Shown here: positions 1 through 9,291 of the stretch, one piece after another
Numbering within the stretch: the first letter of the stretch is position 1
How the letters are laid out: each line of letters starts with the position of its first letter
The notes under the pieces: generated by a model
Database searches by the model: none
What the model was told of the DNA's origin: nothing
The model's input: only the letters and a program-made list of their open reading frames with translations
Program-made: the position numbers and the translations under genes
Assembly: GCA_026418275.1 (NCBI GenBank)
Contig: JAOABQ010000067.1
Location: 1-64,000 of the forward strand
DNA from: Clostridia bacterium
GTDB lineage: Bacteria; Bacillota; Clostridia; Acetivibrionales; DSM-2933
DNA length: 64,000 nucleotides
Reading direction: 5' to 3'

Positions 1-171
1 TCGGGTACGACTGCCTATAAAAGTTTCCATTAAATTCTAGTAAATATCAAGTTTTCATGTATTGGCTGACTATCCCTAAATTATTGGATATGTCAACCGA
101 TGAAATTTTGTAAAAAAGTTTTATGCAACATTATTGATAGAAAGTATATTGATAAAAAGGAAGGACCGGTA

Positions 172-705
172 ATGAAAGTAGGTTTAGTAAGACATTTTAA
201 GGTAAAAGCGGGATTTCCTAAAAAAGCTTTTATTTCGCCGAAGGATATTGCAAAATGGCTTGATGAATACGAAGCCTCGGATATAGAAGTAGGTGAGGCG
301 GATTTGTGCGGAGTTGAGTGGAATAAATGTTTTGCAAGTGATTTGCCGAGAGCAGTGAAAACTGCACAAGTATTTTATGATGGAAAGATTATTAGGCTGA
401 AGGAACTGCGGGAGCTTGAGCCGGGGGCGTTTCCGAAGAGAAATATAAAATTGCCTTTTTTCCTGTGGGCTATTTTGTTAAGAATGAAGATGTGCGTGTT
501 CCGTAAAGATCGAGTAAAATTGAAAAAAAGGCTAGATGCTGTTTTGGATGATATTCTGTTACAGGGTAAAGAAAATGTTCTGATTGTAAGCCATGCGATG
601 ATCATGATGTTTTTAAGGAGAGAACTATTAAAAAGGGGGTACATTGGGCCCGGGTTTAAAACTGCAGAAAACGGTAAGCTTTATGTGTTTGAAAGAAAGG
701 CTTAA
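172..705 (+). CDS. Histidine phosphatase superfamily protein
   Basis: A 177-residue phosphohistidine phosphatase of the phosphoglycerate-mutase-like fold. The N-terminal VRHF motif (Arg7-His8) supplies the catalytic histidine, SDLPRA near residue 56 supplies the second arginine, and VSHAM near residue 139 supplies the second histidine. The frame is open back to 100, but I choose the ATG at 172 because an AAGGAAGGA ribosome site sits just before it and the family motif then starts at residue 6. The substrate cannot be told from sequence. Many members are broad phosphatases acting on sugar or nucleotide phosphates. The VanZ-like gene follows 16 bp later and is probably cotranscribed. Confidence 0.8.
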   Translation: MKVGLVRHFKVKAGFPKKAFISPKDIAKWLDEYEASDIEVGEADLCGVEWNKCFASDLPRAVKTAQVFYDGKIIRLKELRELEPGAFPKRNIKLPFFLWAILLRMKMCVFRKDRVKLKKRLDAVLDDILLQGKENVLIVSHAMIMMFLRRELLKRGYIGPGFKTAENGKLYVFERKA

Positions 706-721
706 TTCAGGTGAATGAAAG

Positions 722-1342
722 ATGGCATTAGGAGTACTTATAGACAAGGAAAATCTATTCATATGGGGGATACCCCTTTGGGTTGTTGTAAGAACCGTAT
801 ATATATTGGCGGATAAAAAGCGGGGGCTTAAAGTTTCTTTTTTAAGAGAAGTATCATTAGGCGTGTTTATTGTATATATACTTGGAGTTATCGGTGTTAC
901 CTTATTTCCTATCGAAATAATTTGGGATGAAAACGAACCGAGTAGAGCGATCTTCTCAGTAAATTACGTTCCGTTTCGGCAACTCATTCAGGATGTAAGC
1001 CAACTGGGGAATGGAATCTTCTCCTTCGCTTTTCACATAAAGCTGTTATTAAAAAATATTGGAGGGAACCTAATCCTGCTGACACCTTTGGGAATGATGC
1101 TTCCAATGTTGTGGAAACGGTTTAGAACAATTAAAAACTGTTTATTATTTGGTTTTCTTACTTCCTTATCCATAGAGACGCTACAGGTGATTGAAGGTGT
1201 CTTTGGCATAGGAAGATTTAGAATTGCCGATGTGGATGACCTGATACTCAATTCGATAGGGGTGATGGTGGGGTACTTGATATTTAAAGTGATGATGAAG
1301 GCAGTCCTGTTTTGTAAAACAAAACTGTCTACCCCCCTATAA
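722..1342 (+). CDS. VanZ-like family membrane protein
   Basis: A 206-residue polytopic membrane protein. The second half has the VanZ-like signature: a short extracellular stretch with NYVPF, then NIGGNLILLTPLG, then SLSIETLQV and a conserved DVDDLILNSIG segment before the last helix. VanZ itself gives low-level teicoplanin resistance, but most family members in Clostridia have no known role, so resistance should not be assumed. It follows the phosphatase by 16 bp on the same strand and converges on the CoA-transferase gene with only 3 bp between the stops. Confidence 0.8.
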   Translation: MALGVLIDKENLFIWGIPLWVVVRTVYILADKKRGLKVSFLREVSLGVFIVYILGVIGVTLFPIEIIWDENEPSRAIFSVNYVPFRQLIQDVSQLGNGIFSFAFHIKLLLKNIGGNLILLTPLGMMLPMLWKRFRTIKNCLLFGFLTSLSIETLQVIEGVFGIGRFRIADVDDLILNSIGVMVGYLIFKVMMKAVLFCKTKLSTPL

Positions 1343-1345
1343 CCG

Positions 1346-2488
1346 TTAAAAGCCCAATTTACTCAATATTTCTTCATTGCTCTCACCGAGAGCGGGTGGA
1401 GGTGCAACATCTCTTCTGTGGAGCTTCTCCAGATGAAAGGGGTTACCAACCATAGAGACCTGTTGATTTGGGCTGCAGGAAATTTGTATATCCAGTTCCC
1501 TAACTTCAGGTGAATGAAACGCCTCCTCAATATGGTTTACCTTGGTGCATGATACCTTGGCCCTTTTTAATGCTGTTATTAAATCATCGGTTGAATAAAC
1601 CTTTATGGCAGCTTCCAGGATAGTTTCCAAGGCATCCTGATTTTGAAGGCGGAGTTTATTGGTTTTAAAAGCAGTGTGGTCCTTTAAATCCTCTAAGCCT
1701 AAAGTATCGCAAAACCTTACCCACATATTTTGGTTTGCTATGGCAATAGTGATCAGCCCGTCTTTTGTCCGGTAGACATTATAAGGACAAATGGAGGGAT
1801 GTCGGTTGCCGGTTCTCTTTGGTACAATGCCTGTAGATAGGTATTGGGAGGAAGCAAAGGAGGTCATGGCCAAAGCCGTTTCCAATAAGGATGTATGCAC
1901 CAACTGGCCTTCACCGGTTTTTTCACGCATATAAAGTGCGGACATGATGGCGTAGGCAGCATACAATCCGGCTGCATAATCCACAACAGGAATTCCCGTC
2001 TTCATGGGCATTCCGTCAGCATCTCCGGTGAGACTCATAAAACCCGATAAGGATTGGGCGATAATATCCTGGGACGGCTGGTTTCTATAAGAGCTCTGAT
2101 AGCCATATCCTGAAATCACACAGTATATAAGCTTAGGGTTTATTTTTTTTGCTTCCTCATAAGAAAACCCCAGGTTATCCAGCGACTCCTGCAGCCAGTT
2201 GTGTACCAATACATCGGATGTTTCTATCAGTTTTTGCAGCACCTTCTTTTGTCCGGGATCTTTTAAATCCAGAGCAAGGCTCTTTTTGTTTCTGTTAAGA
2301 CTGTTAAAATAACAGCTTTGCCCTCCTGCCGAATGCATACCGAATTGCCTTGACTCGTCTCCGGTTTCCGGTCTTTCAACTTTTATGACTTCAGCGCCTA
2401 TATCGGATAGAACCATACCGCAAAGGGGTCCTGAAAATACTCTACCCAGTTCCAAAACCCTGATATTGTTAAAGACATTCATAAACAC
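1346..2488 (-). CDS. Class III (CaiB/BaiF) CoA-transferase
   Basis: A 380-residue family III CoA-transferase, close to the usual length. The N-terminal Rossmann part (RVLELGRVFSGPLCG, then IGAEVIKVERPETGD) and the GDADGMP...GIPVVDYAAG segment fit the family. Asp170 sits where formyl-CoA transferase has its catalytic aspartate. Such enzymes move CoA between carboxylic acids (carnitine, formate/oxalate, bile acids, aryl acids). It lies 18 bp downstream of the radical SAM gene and is transcribed with the NRPS, so an inferred role is activating or recycling an acyl-CoA used or made by that pathway. Met3 is an alternative start. Confidence 0.85.
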   Translation of the reverse strand: MFMNVFNNIRVLELGRVFSGPLCGMVLSDIGAEVIKVERPETGDESRQFGMHSAGGQSCYFNSLNRNKKSLALDLKDPGQKKVLQKLIETSDVLVHNWLQESLDNLGFSYEEAKKINPKLIYCVISGYGYQSSYRNQPSQDIIAQSLSGFMSLTGDADGMPMKTGIPVVDYAAGLYAAYAIMSALYMREKTGEGQLVHTSLLETALAMTSFASSQYLSTGIVPKRTGNRHPSICPYNVYRTKDGLITIAIANQNMWVRFCDTLGLEDLKDHTAFKTNKLRLQNQDALETILEAAIKVYSTDDLITALKRAKVSCTKVNHIEEAFHSPEVRELDIQISCSPNQQVSMVGNPFHLEKLHRRDVAPPPALGESNEEILSKLGF

Positions 2489-2506
2489 ACCTCTTAGATC
2501 AAGTTA

Positions 2507-3718
2507 TTACTTTTCAAAAAGTCTTGTTTGATATCCCAGGCATTGAAATCCGTTTTCATTTACCAACGGGATTTCTTCCTCAGATATATATAGTTGCTGT
2601 CTCACCCAATAACAAATGCTGATGCTTAACCCATACTTGCTGCTCACTTCCATGAGACGCCGAATGGATTTTTTACTAAGTTCCCGGCTGGGAGCCGTAC
2701 GCCCCCGCTGTTTTCTATGGCCTGCATTTTCGGGTGCGATATAGTATTCATACAGCTTTTTCTCCATAGATTTATCGAAGTACCCTGAAATTTGCCCTAG
2801 CATCGCAAGATTCTCCATACAGACAGTTAAAAATTCAGGCTTGTAATTGATGATATTGGCTTTTTTCAGCTTGCTAAAGAACTCGTGCATGATTTCATCG
2901 GTAAGATAAGGGGCTATAATGGGCTGAACCAAAGCGGAGTTGGATAGAATACCCTTTTCCTGGCAAAGTAAAACTGCATTTAGCCGATCTTCGATGGTTG
3001 CGGCATAGGGCTCAATGACAGACCGAAGCTCGGGAGGCATCATTGAAACACTTGTATTGAATTGCATTTTATCCTTAAGTTTACAAAATAAATCCAGGAT
3101 ACTTTCACCTTTATGCTTATAGGATAGCTGCTGGGTACCGGCTTTGGATGCGATAAAAATTCTTGCCTTTGACTCCGGATATTTTTCAAAATGGGCAATA
3201 AATTCCCTCAAGATATTATGCGCAATCCCTGTTTGCAAAGTAGGCTCCTGAAAAGCTTCGGTTTTAGGAGAAAAATAATAGTAATGGGGTTCCAGATAAT
3301 TTTCCTCCAATACCCGTCTCACTAGAAGATGGTAATTGGAATACGCGTGGAGCCGGTTCTCATGAACACCGTCGGTTACCAGACAGTAAAGACACCCTAC
3401 ATTACAGCCGGTGACCGGATTGATTTCATAGGTGAGGGCCGGACAGGCACCTGTGTAGTTGTGAATTTCCAACTCGCTTTTTAAGCTTGTTTCGGACATT
3501 ATAAGTTCCGGTTTTGGGATGACGCTTCTACTTTTAAGCCGTTCTTTAAATAAAATAGAACCTTTTGTTAAGTCCCACAGCGTTTGGGAAGAGGGAATAA
3601 CTTTCACTTGAAGGGAATGAAGGTAATGGGAATCAACCGTTTTAGCCTCAAAACCCTCCAGTTGGTATATATCAATATTATTTTCATTTAAATTTTTCAA
3701 TCGGATGATATTATTCAT
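2507..3718 (-). CDS. SPL-like radical SAM protein
   Basis: About 403 residues with the start I prefer, an ATG at 3718 whose first bases overlap the NRPS stop (ATGA, 4 bp). This is a classic translational-coupling overlap, and the earlier frame-open ATG at 3754 lies inside the NRPS gene. Residues 105-112 read CNVGCLYC, the CxxxCxxC ligand set for the radical SAM 4Fe-4S cluster. The surrounding segments (ALTYEINPVTG before it, the tail after it) look like the spore-photoproduct-lyase-like branch. It is unlikely to be the photoproduct lyase itself because it is locked to an NRPS gene. Inferred role: radical modification of an NRPS-bound or released peptide or amino acid. The reaction is unknown. 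Confidence 0.8.
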   Translation of the reverse strand: MNNIIRLKNLNENNIDIYQLEGFEAKTVDSHYLHSLQVKVIPSSQTLWDLTKGSILFKERLKSRSVIPKPELIMSETSLKSELEIHNYTGACPALTYEINPVTGCNVGCLYCLVTDGVHENRLHAYSNYHLLVRRVLEENYLEPHYYYFSPKTEAFQEPTLQTGIAHNILREFIAHFEKYPESKARIFIASKAGTQQLSYKHKGESILDLFCKLKDKMQFNTSVSMMPPELRSVIEPYAATIEDRLNAVLLCQEKGILSNSALVQPIIAPYLTDEIMHEFFSKLKKANIINYKPEFLTVCMENLAMLGQISGYFDKSMEKKLYEYYIAPENAGHRKQRGRTAPSRELSKKSIRRLMEVSSKYGLSISICYWVRQQLYISEEEIPLVNENGFQCLGYQTRLFEK

Positions 3719-6700
3719 GTTTGGACACCATTTCCAAGTGAATTTTTTATACAATGTGCAATCCGCGCAGAAATCTTTTTGTCTATGATAGAAAGGTGGT
3801 GCCCGCCTACCTGGTAAAGATCCAATTCTTTAACCAATTGGCCCCAACCTAGTTTTTTATCTGTCGGCATAATCCGTATTCTTGTCTTAAACAGGGTCAG
3901 TCTACCCGGATAGGGCTTTGGGTCATAAGAGGCAAGGATTTGACCGATCTTCTGAGCGCAGCTGGTTTGAAGATTTTTTGAGAAAAATATTCCTTTATAT
4001 TTAAAGGAAAATACTTTTAAACAGGCTAAAAAATATTCCACTGCTTTAAAGTAAAGGCGAATCATCAGAGAAGGATAAAGGCTGTAATTTGGCGTATCCA
4101 AAAGTGCCAGGAGCCCTACTTCCTCATTTTGCAGGAGAAGCTGCAGTGCCATCTCGTAAGCGATTGTACCGCCGGAAGAATAACCAACCAGATAATAAGG
4201 TCCCTGGGGCTGAATGGAACGGATTTCCTTAATATAATCTTCTGCAAGGGCCTCTACCGAAACTCCGCAGTTTTCTTCAGTATAGGTGTACCGAATTCCA
4301 TACATGGGCTGATCGCCCTTCATCGAGGAAGCTAAATTGCTGTAGGAAAGAACTTCACCCGAATAATCATGGATACAAAATAGAGGGTGCTTATGATTCC
4401 CTTCCCTGATGGGGATTAGCCGGGGTATATGTGATCCCTTATTGTCGTCAATGATCTCCGAAAGCTTTTCTATGGTGTTTTCCTTGAAAATAATTGAAAC
4501 CGGGAGGTTTAATCCAAAGGTCTCCTTAATCCTGATAAAGAGCTTCATGGATAGGAGGGAATTGCCTCCCAACTCAAAAAAGCTCTGAGTGATACTGACT
4601 TGGGATACACCTAATAATTCTTTCCATATTTGGGACAGTTTTTGTTCTGTTGGAGTTTTGGGAAGGGGTTGCCCGTCCTTTTTTTCTACCTTAAAACCTT
4701 TTGTCAATTCCCGAAGGGCATTTGGATCGGTTTTTCCATTCCTGGTTAAGGGGATGGCAGGCACCCTCACAAAGTGGAGGGGGACCATATAATCAGGAAG
4801 ATGGAGCCGTAAATACTTTTTTAAACTTTCCTTGGAAAACTCCGTAGAAGTTTCCAGGTAAGCGCATAGAAACATATTTCCCAACGGGTCGGTACAGTCC
4901 AAAACTACGGCTTCACTGATCTCTGGATACTTTATTATGTACTGCTCGATCTCAGCGGGCTCTATCCGAAATCCACGGATTTTAACCTGTGTGTCGAGAC
5001 GTCCTAAAAATTCCAAATTGCCGTCAGGCAGCCAGCGGACTAAATCCCCGGTTTTATATACCCTTTTATCATCCTCCCTGGTGGCAAAGGGGTTTTCAAT
5101 AAATTTCTCACGTGTAAGCTCCTCCCTTTTTAAATACCCCCGGGCAATTTGCAGCCCGGAAAGCCATAATTCCCCCGGAATGCCAAGTGGTAGAAGGTTT
5201 CCGTATTTGTCCACTACATAGGCCTTTGTATTAAAAATGGGTTTTCCGATGGGAATATTTGTGTATTCCTTTACTACGGGAAAAGTAGTGGCAAAGACAG
5301 TAGCTTCTGTGGGGCCATAGGCATTTATCAAGGAGTACCGGCCCAGGTTGCAGCAGTTTAGCTTTTCTCCGGCCACCGTTAGAATTCTCAAGGAGCGGTT
5401 GTCGGTTGTTTCCATAAATACTTCACCCACCTTGGTGGGTAAAAAGGCAAGGGTGATATGATGTTTCTCATAATAGGAATTGATCTCTTCAGGGGATAGT
5501 CTGATTTCTTCAGGGAGAATATGAAGCGCAGCTCCTTTCATGAGGGGAGGAAGAAGGTCTGCAATGGAAACGTCGAATATAAAGCTGCAGTAAGCTGCTT
5601 GAGCATCTTTTCCGGTTAATTGGTAATGATTTATGTACCAGCCGCAAAAATTGGAGAGGTTTCTATGTTCAACCAATACCCCTTTGGGTTTTCCGGAAGA
5701 ACCGGATGTATAAATAATATAAGCAGGATCGGAGGAGGTATTCATATTTTTGAGCCCGGTATCATCTCCTGAATATAACCCGGGATCTTCTAAATAAAGC
5801 CTCTCACCTTGATAAAATGCTGTCTTTTCCTTTAGGGCCTGCTGGGTTAAAAGGATTTCAGCTTGGGTTTCATCCAGGATAAAGCGGATTCTTTCCTCGG
5901 GAAAACCTGGATCCAGAGGTAAATAGGTTCCCCCGGCTTTAAAGACCGACAGGGCACCCAAAACCACATCTTCCGACCGTTCAACCATGACGGCTGCGAT
6001 GGTTCCGGGTTTAACTCCCTTTTCCCGAAGCAGTCTTGCCAATTGGTTGGTTTTAATATCCAATTCCCTGTAAGTGCAGCTTTTATTCTTATAGACCAGG
6101 GCAATGTTATGGGGTGTTTTCATTGCCTGTTCTGTAAAAGCAAGGTGAATAAAACTTTCCTTTGGAGTGGCTATAGCCGTATTGTTAAACTCAGTCAATA
6201 TGCGCTTTTTTTCATCATTGGGCAATATGTTCAGCCGATAGAGCTTCTTTTCCGGATTTTGAATAATATCGCAAATCAGAGTCTCCAAATGCTGGAACAG
6301 TCTTTTAATTTCCTCTTTTTCAAATAAACCCTCCCTAAAGTCAATGGCTATTTCCAGAGGAGCATCTTTAGGAAGCTGATTGGGATTCATTTTTATATTG
6401 ATGAGGGCAGGGTCGAAGCCTGGAGAATATCTTTCGACCATATAGTCCTCTGTCAAGCTTGGGATATGGTTTAGTGCAATACTCAACAAGTTATGGGGGT
6501 CAAAACCCCTTTCCCGTAGATGAAGGGCAAGCAAATCAAAGGGATAGGCTTGGTGGGCCAAGGATTCGGCTGTTTTTCGGGTAACATATTTTAAAAGTGA
6601 AATAAAATCCATATTTTCATTGGCAGTTATACGGATGGGTAGGGTACTCACGGTCATTCCTACCATCTCTTTTTCTCTTTTGTCCAAGCGGTTGTGATGG

Positions 6701-7545
6701 CCAGTGGCAATGATCATATCTACAGTGGATGTTATGCGCATAAAATAAACATAAAACACAGACATAAAAAAACGGAAAAGGGTGGTTTCGTTTCTTTTGC
6801 AAAAGTCATAGATCGCTGCAGTCAAAGTCCTTCCCAGATTATGAACTTTCCTTGAGGCAGTTATTGTTTTTAAACTACTATTTGACTTAAGCTTTAGAGG
6901 GGGAGGTAAATCTTTGAATTCATTGAGCCAAAAGGCTTCATCTTGATAATATTGCAAAGAGGAAAGGTAAGCTTGATCCCTTTGCAAATATTCCAAAAAG
7001 GAGGGGGTATCCCTTTTAAGTAAAACATCTTCGTGATTTGCAAGTTTTTTATAAAAAGTATGAATTTCTTTATTGATAAGTGTAACCGACATGGCATCAC
7101 ACAGGATATGATGATACTTAAAATAATAGCCCCATTGGTGATCGGTAGGGTGGATAAGGGCAAAATAAAATAAGTCTCCATTAATTAAGGTAAAAGGTAC
7201 TGTACTTTGATAGACTGCCAAAGTGTTTACGTCACTACCCTTCAATATATCAAAGGTTCTTTCCGTGTATGCTGAAATATATTGTTTGACGTCACAATCT
7301 CCGGCTTCTACCAAGTGTATCCTCAGAGCATCATATTTTGAGATAACCATATTGATGGCTTGGCTTAAAAGCTTGAAATCAACCTTTGGATATTCAAAAA
7401 GCACACTGCCAGCTAAGTTTGCAAAACCGGTGCTGGGATACATGCGTTCAGTATACCATATGCGTTTTTGTGCATGACTTAAGGAATAATAAACTTTTTG
7501 TTTCAAATGAACCTCTTCACATTGTTTTCCTGTGTTTTTATCCAT
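3715..7545 (-). CDS. Single-module nonribosomal peptide synthetase, C-A-T-TE
   Basis: A complete 1276-residue module. Condensation domain about 15-450 with HHILCDA (His145, His146, Asp150; the usual final Gly is Ala). Adenylation domain about 465-960 with IIYTSGSSGKPKG (~615), NAYGPTEAT, YKTGDLVRW and KIRGFRIEPAEIE. Carrier site LGGNSL with the phosphopantetheine serine at ~993. Thioesterase about 1040-1276 with GYSSGG (Ser ~1122) and GGHH near 1248. By eye the specificity pocket reads D-V-A-F-T-A-V-F(-K), a mostly hydrophobic pocket I cannot match to a known amino acid. A C domain at the N-terminus of a lone module suggests N-acylation or pairing with an upstream carrier encoded elsewhere. 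No phosphopantetheinyl transferase or second NRPS lies in the window. A promoter is visible upstream. Confidence 0.92.
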   Translation of the reverse strand: MDKNTGKQCEEVHLKQKVYYSLSHAQKRIWYTERMYPSTGFANLAGSVLFEYPKVDFKLLSQAINMVISKYDALRIHLVEAGDCDVKQYISAYTERTFDILKGSDVNTLAVYQSTVPFTLINGDLFYFALIHPTDHQWGYYFKYHHILCDAMSVTLINKEIHTFYKKLANHEDVLLKRDTPSFLEYLQRDQAYLSSLQYYQDEAFWLNEFKDLPPPLKLKSNSSLKTITASRKVHNLGRTLTAAIYDFCKRNETTLFRFFMSVFYVYFMRITSTVDMIIATGHHNRLDKREKEMVGMTVSTLPIRITANENMDFISLLKYVTRKTAESLAHQAYPFDLLALHLRERGFDPHNLLSIALNHIPSLTEDYMVERYSPGFDPALINIKMNPNQLPKDAPLEIAIDFREGLFEKEEIKRLFQHLETLICDIIQNPEKKLYRLNILPNDEKKRILTEFNNTAIATPKESFIHLAFTEQAMKTPHNIALVYKNKSCTYRELDIKTNQLARLLREKGVKPGTIAAVMVERSEDVVLGALSVFKAGGTYLPLDPGFPEERIRFILDETQAEILLTQQALKEKTAFYQGERLYLEDPGLYSGDDTGLKNMNTSSDPAYIIYTSGSSGKPKGVLVEHRNLSNFCGWYINHYQLTGKDAQAAYCSFIFDVSIADLLPPLMKGAALHILPEEIRLSPEEINSYYEKHHITLAFLPTKVGEVFMETTDNRSLRILTVAGEKLNCCNLGRYSLINAYGPTEATVFATTFPVVKEYTNIPIGKPIFNTKAYVVDKYGNLLPLGIPGELWLSGLQIARGYLKREELTREKFIENPFATREDDKRVYKTGDLVRWLPDGNLEFLGRLDTQVKIRGFRIEPAEIEQYIIKYPEISEAVVLDCTDPLGNMFLCAYLETSTEFSKESLKKYLRLHLPDYMVPLHFVRVPAIPLTRNGKTDPNALRELTKGFKVEKKDGQPLPKTPTEQKLSQIWKELLGVSQVSITQSFFELGGNSLLSMKLFIRIKETFGLNLPVSIIFKENTIEKLSEIIDDNKGSHIPRLIPIREGNHKHPLFCIHDYSGEVLSYSNLASSMKGDQPMYGIRYTYTEENCGVSVEALAEDYIKEIRSIQPQGPYYLVGYSSGGTIAYEMALQLLLQNEEVGLLALLDTPNYSLYPSLMIRLYFKAVEYFLACLKVFSFKYKGIFFSKNLQTSCAQKIGQILASYDPKPYPGRLTLFKTRIRIMPTDKKLGWGQLVKELDLYQVGGHHLSIIDKKISARIAHCIKNSLGNGVQT

Positions 7546-7602
7546 ATGGTAGATCCACTTTCTGAAAGCCCAAATATTGATTGCGGCCTGATTTACATAA
7601 TC

Positions 7603-7631
7603 ATTATATCATGCTGCAGTAGATTGCTCAA
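7603..7631 (-). promoter_or_regulatory. Sigma-A-type promoter of the NRPS cluster
   Basis: Read on the minus strand, TTGAGC (7631-7626) and TATAAT (7608-7603) are separated by 17 bp, about 60 bp ahead of the NRPS start. It drives the leftward NRPS/radical SAM/CoA-transferase transcript and is back-to-back with the permease promoter. Confidence 0.65.
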
Positions 7632-7664
7632 CAATTCCTGGAAGTGGCGGGGAATGAATTTGCA

Positions 7665-7694
7665 TTGACGAACTTAAGTTTTTACTGGTATAAT
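7665..7694 (+). promoter_or_regulatory. Sigma-A-type promoter of the permease gene
   Basis: TTGACG (7665-7670), an 18-bp spacer and a perfect TATAAT (7689-7694). Transcription would begin near 7701, leaving a leader of about 210 nt before the permease ATG at 7911. Confidence 0.7.
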
Positions 7695-7767
7695 GTTTAA
7701 GAATTGAATTTTACTTGTGTTACCGGTTGGGCAGCAAACTGCTGCTTTCAAGAGAAACAGGCTTCTG

Positions 7768-7819
7768 GGGTGGGAAGCTCACTTAAATGTGAGTACCCGC
7801 CCTTTTTGCGTTTATTATT
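7768..7819 (+). promoter_or_regulatory. Leader attenuator hairpin, possible riboswitch
   Basis: Inside the permease leader, GGGTGGG (7768-7774) pairs with CCCGCCC (7796-7802). Within it CTCAC (7778-7782) pairs with GTGAG (7789-7793), and TTTTT plus a T-rich run follow at once. This is an intrinsic terminator placed before the gene, not after it. An upstream hairpin, GCAGC/GCTGC around 7731-7745, lies between the promoter and this terminator. The layout (promoter, structured 60-nt segment, terminator, gene) suggests transcription attenuation. I could not match the upstream part to T-box, yybP-ykoY, ykkC, fluoride or c-di-GMP consensus motifs. Confidence 0.55.
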
Positions 7820-7910
7820 TTTGTCTGAAGGGAAAGCTAAAAATGCAAAACTGGTTACTAAAATCAGGAAGCATGGAGTATAAATATATTATTAACTGGA
7901 GGGAGTTAAA

Positions 7911-9173
7911 ATGTGGATTTCAATTACTATTTTTATTTTAACCTATGTTTTTATCATATGGGAAAAATTTGACCGGGCTGTGGTTGCTCTTTCCGGTGCT
8001 GCACTAATGATTCTCTTTAAAATTCTTCAGCAGGAAGATGCCTTTAGAGAAATTGATTTTAATACCATTGGATTACTGATCGGTATGATGATCATTGTGA
8101 TGATAACCAAGCGCAGCGGAATATTTGAGTACCTGGCTGTTAAATTGGTGAAGCTTGCCAAAGCAGACCCTTTTAAAATAATCATTCTTTTGTCTCTTGC
8201 AACCGGGCTTTTATCTGCTTTGCTGGATAATGTTACAACCATTTTATTGATACTCCCGGTGACCTTAAGCATTGCGGAGGATTTAAAAATTAATCCCGTC
8301 CCTTTTATCATCGCTGAGGTTTTTGCGTCCAATGTAGGGGGGACAGCTACCTTGATCGGAGATCCGCCCAATATCCTTATCGGAAGTGCGGTAGGCTTTA
8401 GCTTTACAGATTTTTTAATCAACGATGCGGTGATTGCGATTCCAATGCTGTTTTTAACCACTCTGATCTTTGCATTTGTATATAGAAAGAAGCTGATAAC
8501 GGGTGAGGAAGTTAAGAAAAAAGTAATGGCCTTTGATGAGAAGGAATTTCTCAAGGATAAGACGCTCATGATAAAGAGTATCGCAGTTTTGGGGGTTGTC
8601 ATTATATTGTTTTTATTTCATAGTGTGCTTCATTATGAATCAGCTACTGTTGCGATGTCAGGGGCAATTTTTCTCCTTTTAATTTCAGGTTTAAAGCCGG
8701 AAACAATATTGCATGAAGTAGAATGGAAAACTATATTTTTCTTTGCGGGACTATTTATGCTGGTAGGCGGTTTGAAGGAGACCGGGGTAATTAAGCAGCT
8801 GGCAGAAGGGGTCTTGGATCTGACCAACCAGGATATTGTTTTGACAACTCTGGCAATTCTTTGGGTTTCCGCCATTGCATCTGCTTTTATTGATAATATT
8901 CCTTTTGTAACTACTATGATTCCGCTTATTATGCATTTGGGCACCATATCGGACATGAATATTCAGCCTCTCTGGTGGGCACTTTCTCTGGGGGCTTGCC
9001 TGGGTGGAAACGGCACCATTATCGGCGCCAGTGCAAATGTTATTGCTGTAGGCATTGCAGAGGAGCATGGATATAAGATCACTTTCGGTAAATTCTTTAA
9101 AGCAGCGTTTCCTTTAATGCTTTTGACCATTGTGATTGCGTCTGTTTATATGTTTTTTGCATACCTCATATAA
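7911..9173 (+). CDS. ArsB/NhaD-type ion transporter permease
   Basis: A 420-residue polytopic protein of the ion-transporter superfamily that includes ArsB, NhaD and citrate carriers. About ten to eleven hydrophobic segments are visible. The two repeated signature loops are clear: LLSALLDNVTTILLILP with NVGGTATLIGDPPN in the first half, and ASAFIDNIPFVTTMIP with GGNGTIIGASANV in the second. These form the substrate or cation site. Whether it moves arsenite, sodium or an organic anion cannot be decided. No arsR, arsA or arsC is adjacent. The start has a GGAGGGAG ribosome site. It is divergent from the NRPS cluster, so a link to that product is possible but unproven. Confidence 0.85.
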   Translation: MWISITIFILTYVFIIWEKFDRAVVALSGAALMILFKILQQEDAFREIDFNTIGLLIGMMIIVMITKRSGIFEYLAVKLVKLAKADPFKIIILLSLATGLLSALLDNVTTILLILPVTLSIAEDLKINPVPFIIAEVFASNVGGTATLIGDPPNILIGSAVGFSFTDFLINDAVIAIPMLFLTTLIFAFVYRKKLITGEEVKKKVMAFDEKEFLKDKTLMIKSIAVLGVVIILFLFHSVLHYESATVAMSGAIFLLLISGLKPETILHEVEWKTIFFFAGLFMLVGGLKETGVIKQLAEGVLDLTNQDIVLTTLAILWVSAIASAFIDNIPFVTTMIPLIMHLGTISDMNIQPLWWALSLGACLGGNGTIIGASANVIAVGIAEEHGYKITFGKFFKAAFPLMLLTIVIASVYMFFAYLI

Positions 9174-9212
9174 GGTTTTGATGAGTGTATATGGAATAGA
9201 TTTGTTAAATGG

Positions 9213-9236
9213 AGCCCCCCAGTTTGGGGGCTTTTC
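9213..9236 (+). terminator. Rho-independent terminator of the permease gene
   Basis: GCCCCC and GGGGGC arms around a short CAGTTT loop, followed by TTTTC, 40 bp past the permease stop. Confidence 0.8.
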
Positions 9237-9291
9237 AAATACCGATCATGGTTGGGTACAGTAATATATTAATAAAAATATAAGTTTGAAT

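Noticed and set aside
2507..3718. Radical SAM gene as spore photoproduct lyase (splB)
   Set aside because: The cluster motif and general layout are similar, but its start is locked to the NRPS stop and no splA-like gene is next to it, so a biosynthetic role is more likely.
7720..7815. T-box or yybP-ykoY riboswitch before the permease
   Set aside because: GGGTGG resembles the T-box antiterminator, but the ACCGCGG part and the specifier stem are missing; the yybP-ykoY core is not there either.
7717..7941. Open frame of 74 codons across the permease leader
   Set aside because: Runs through the terminator hairpin and into the permease start; it is the leader, not a gene.
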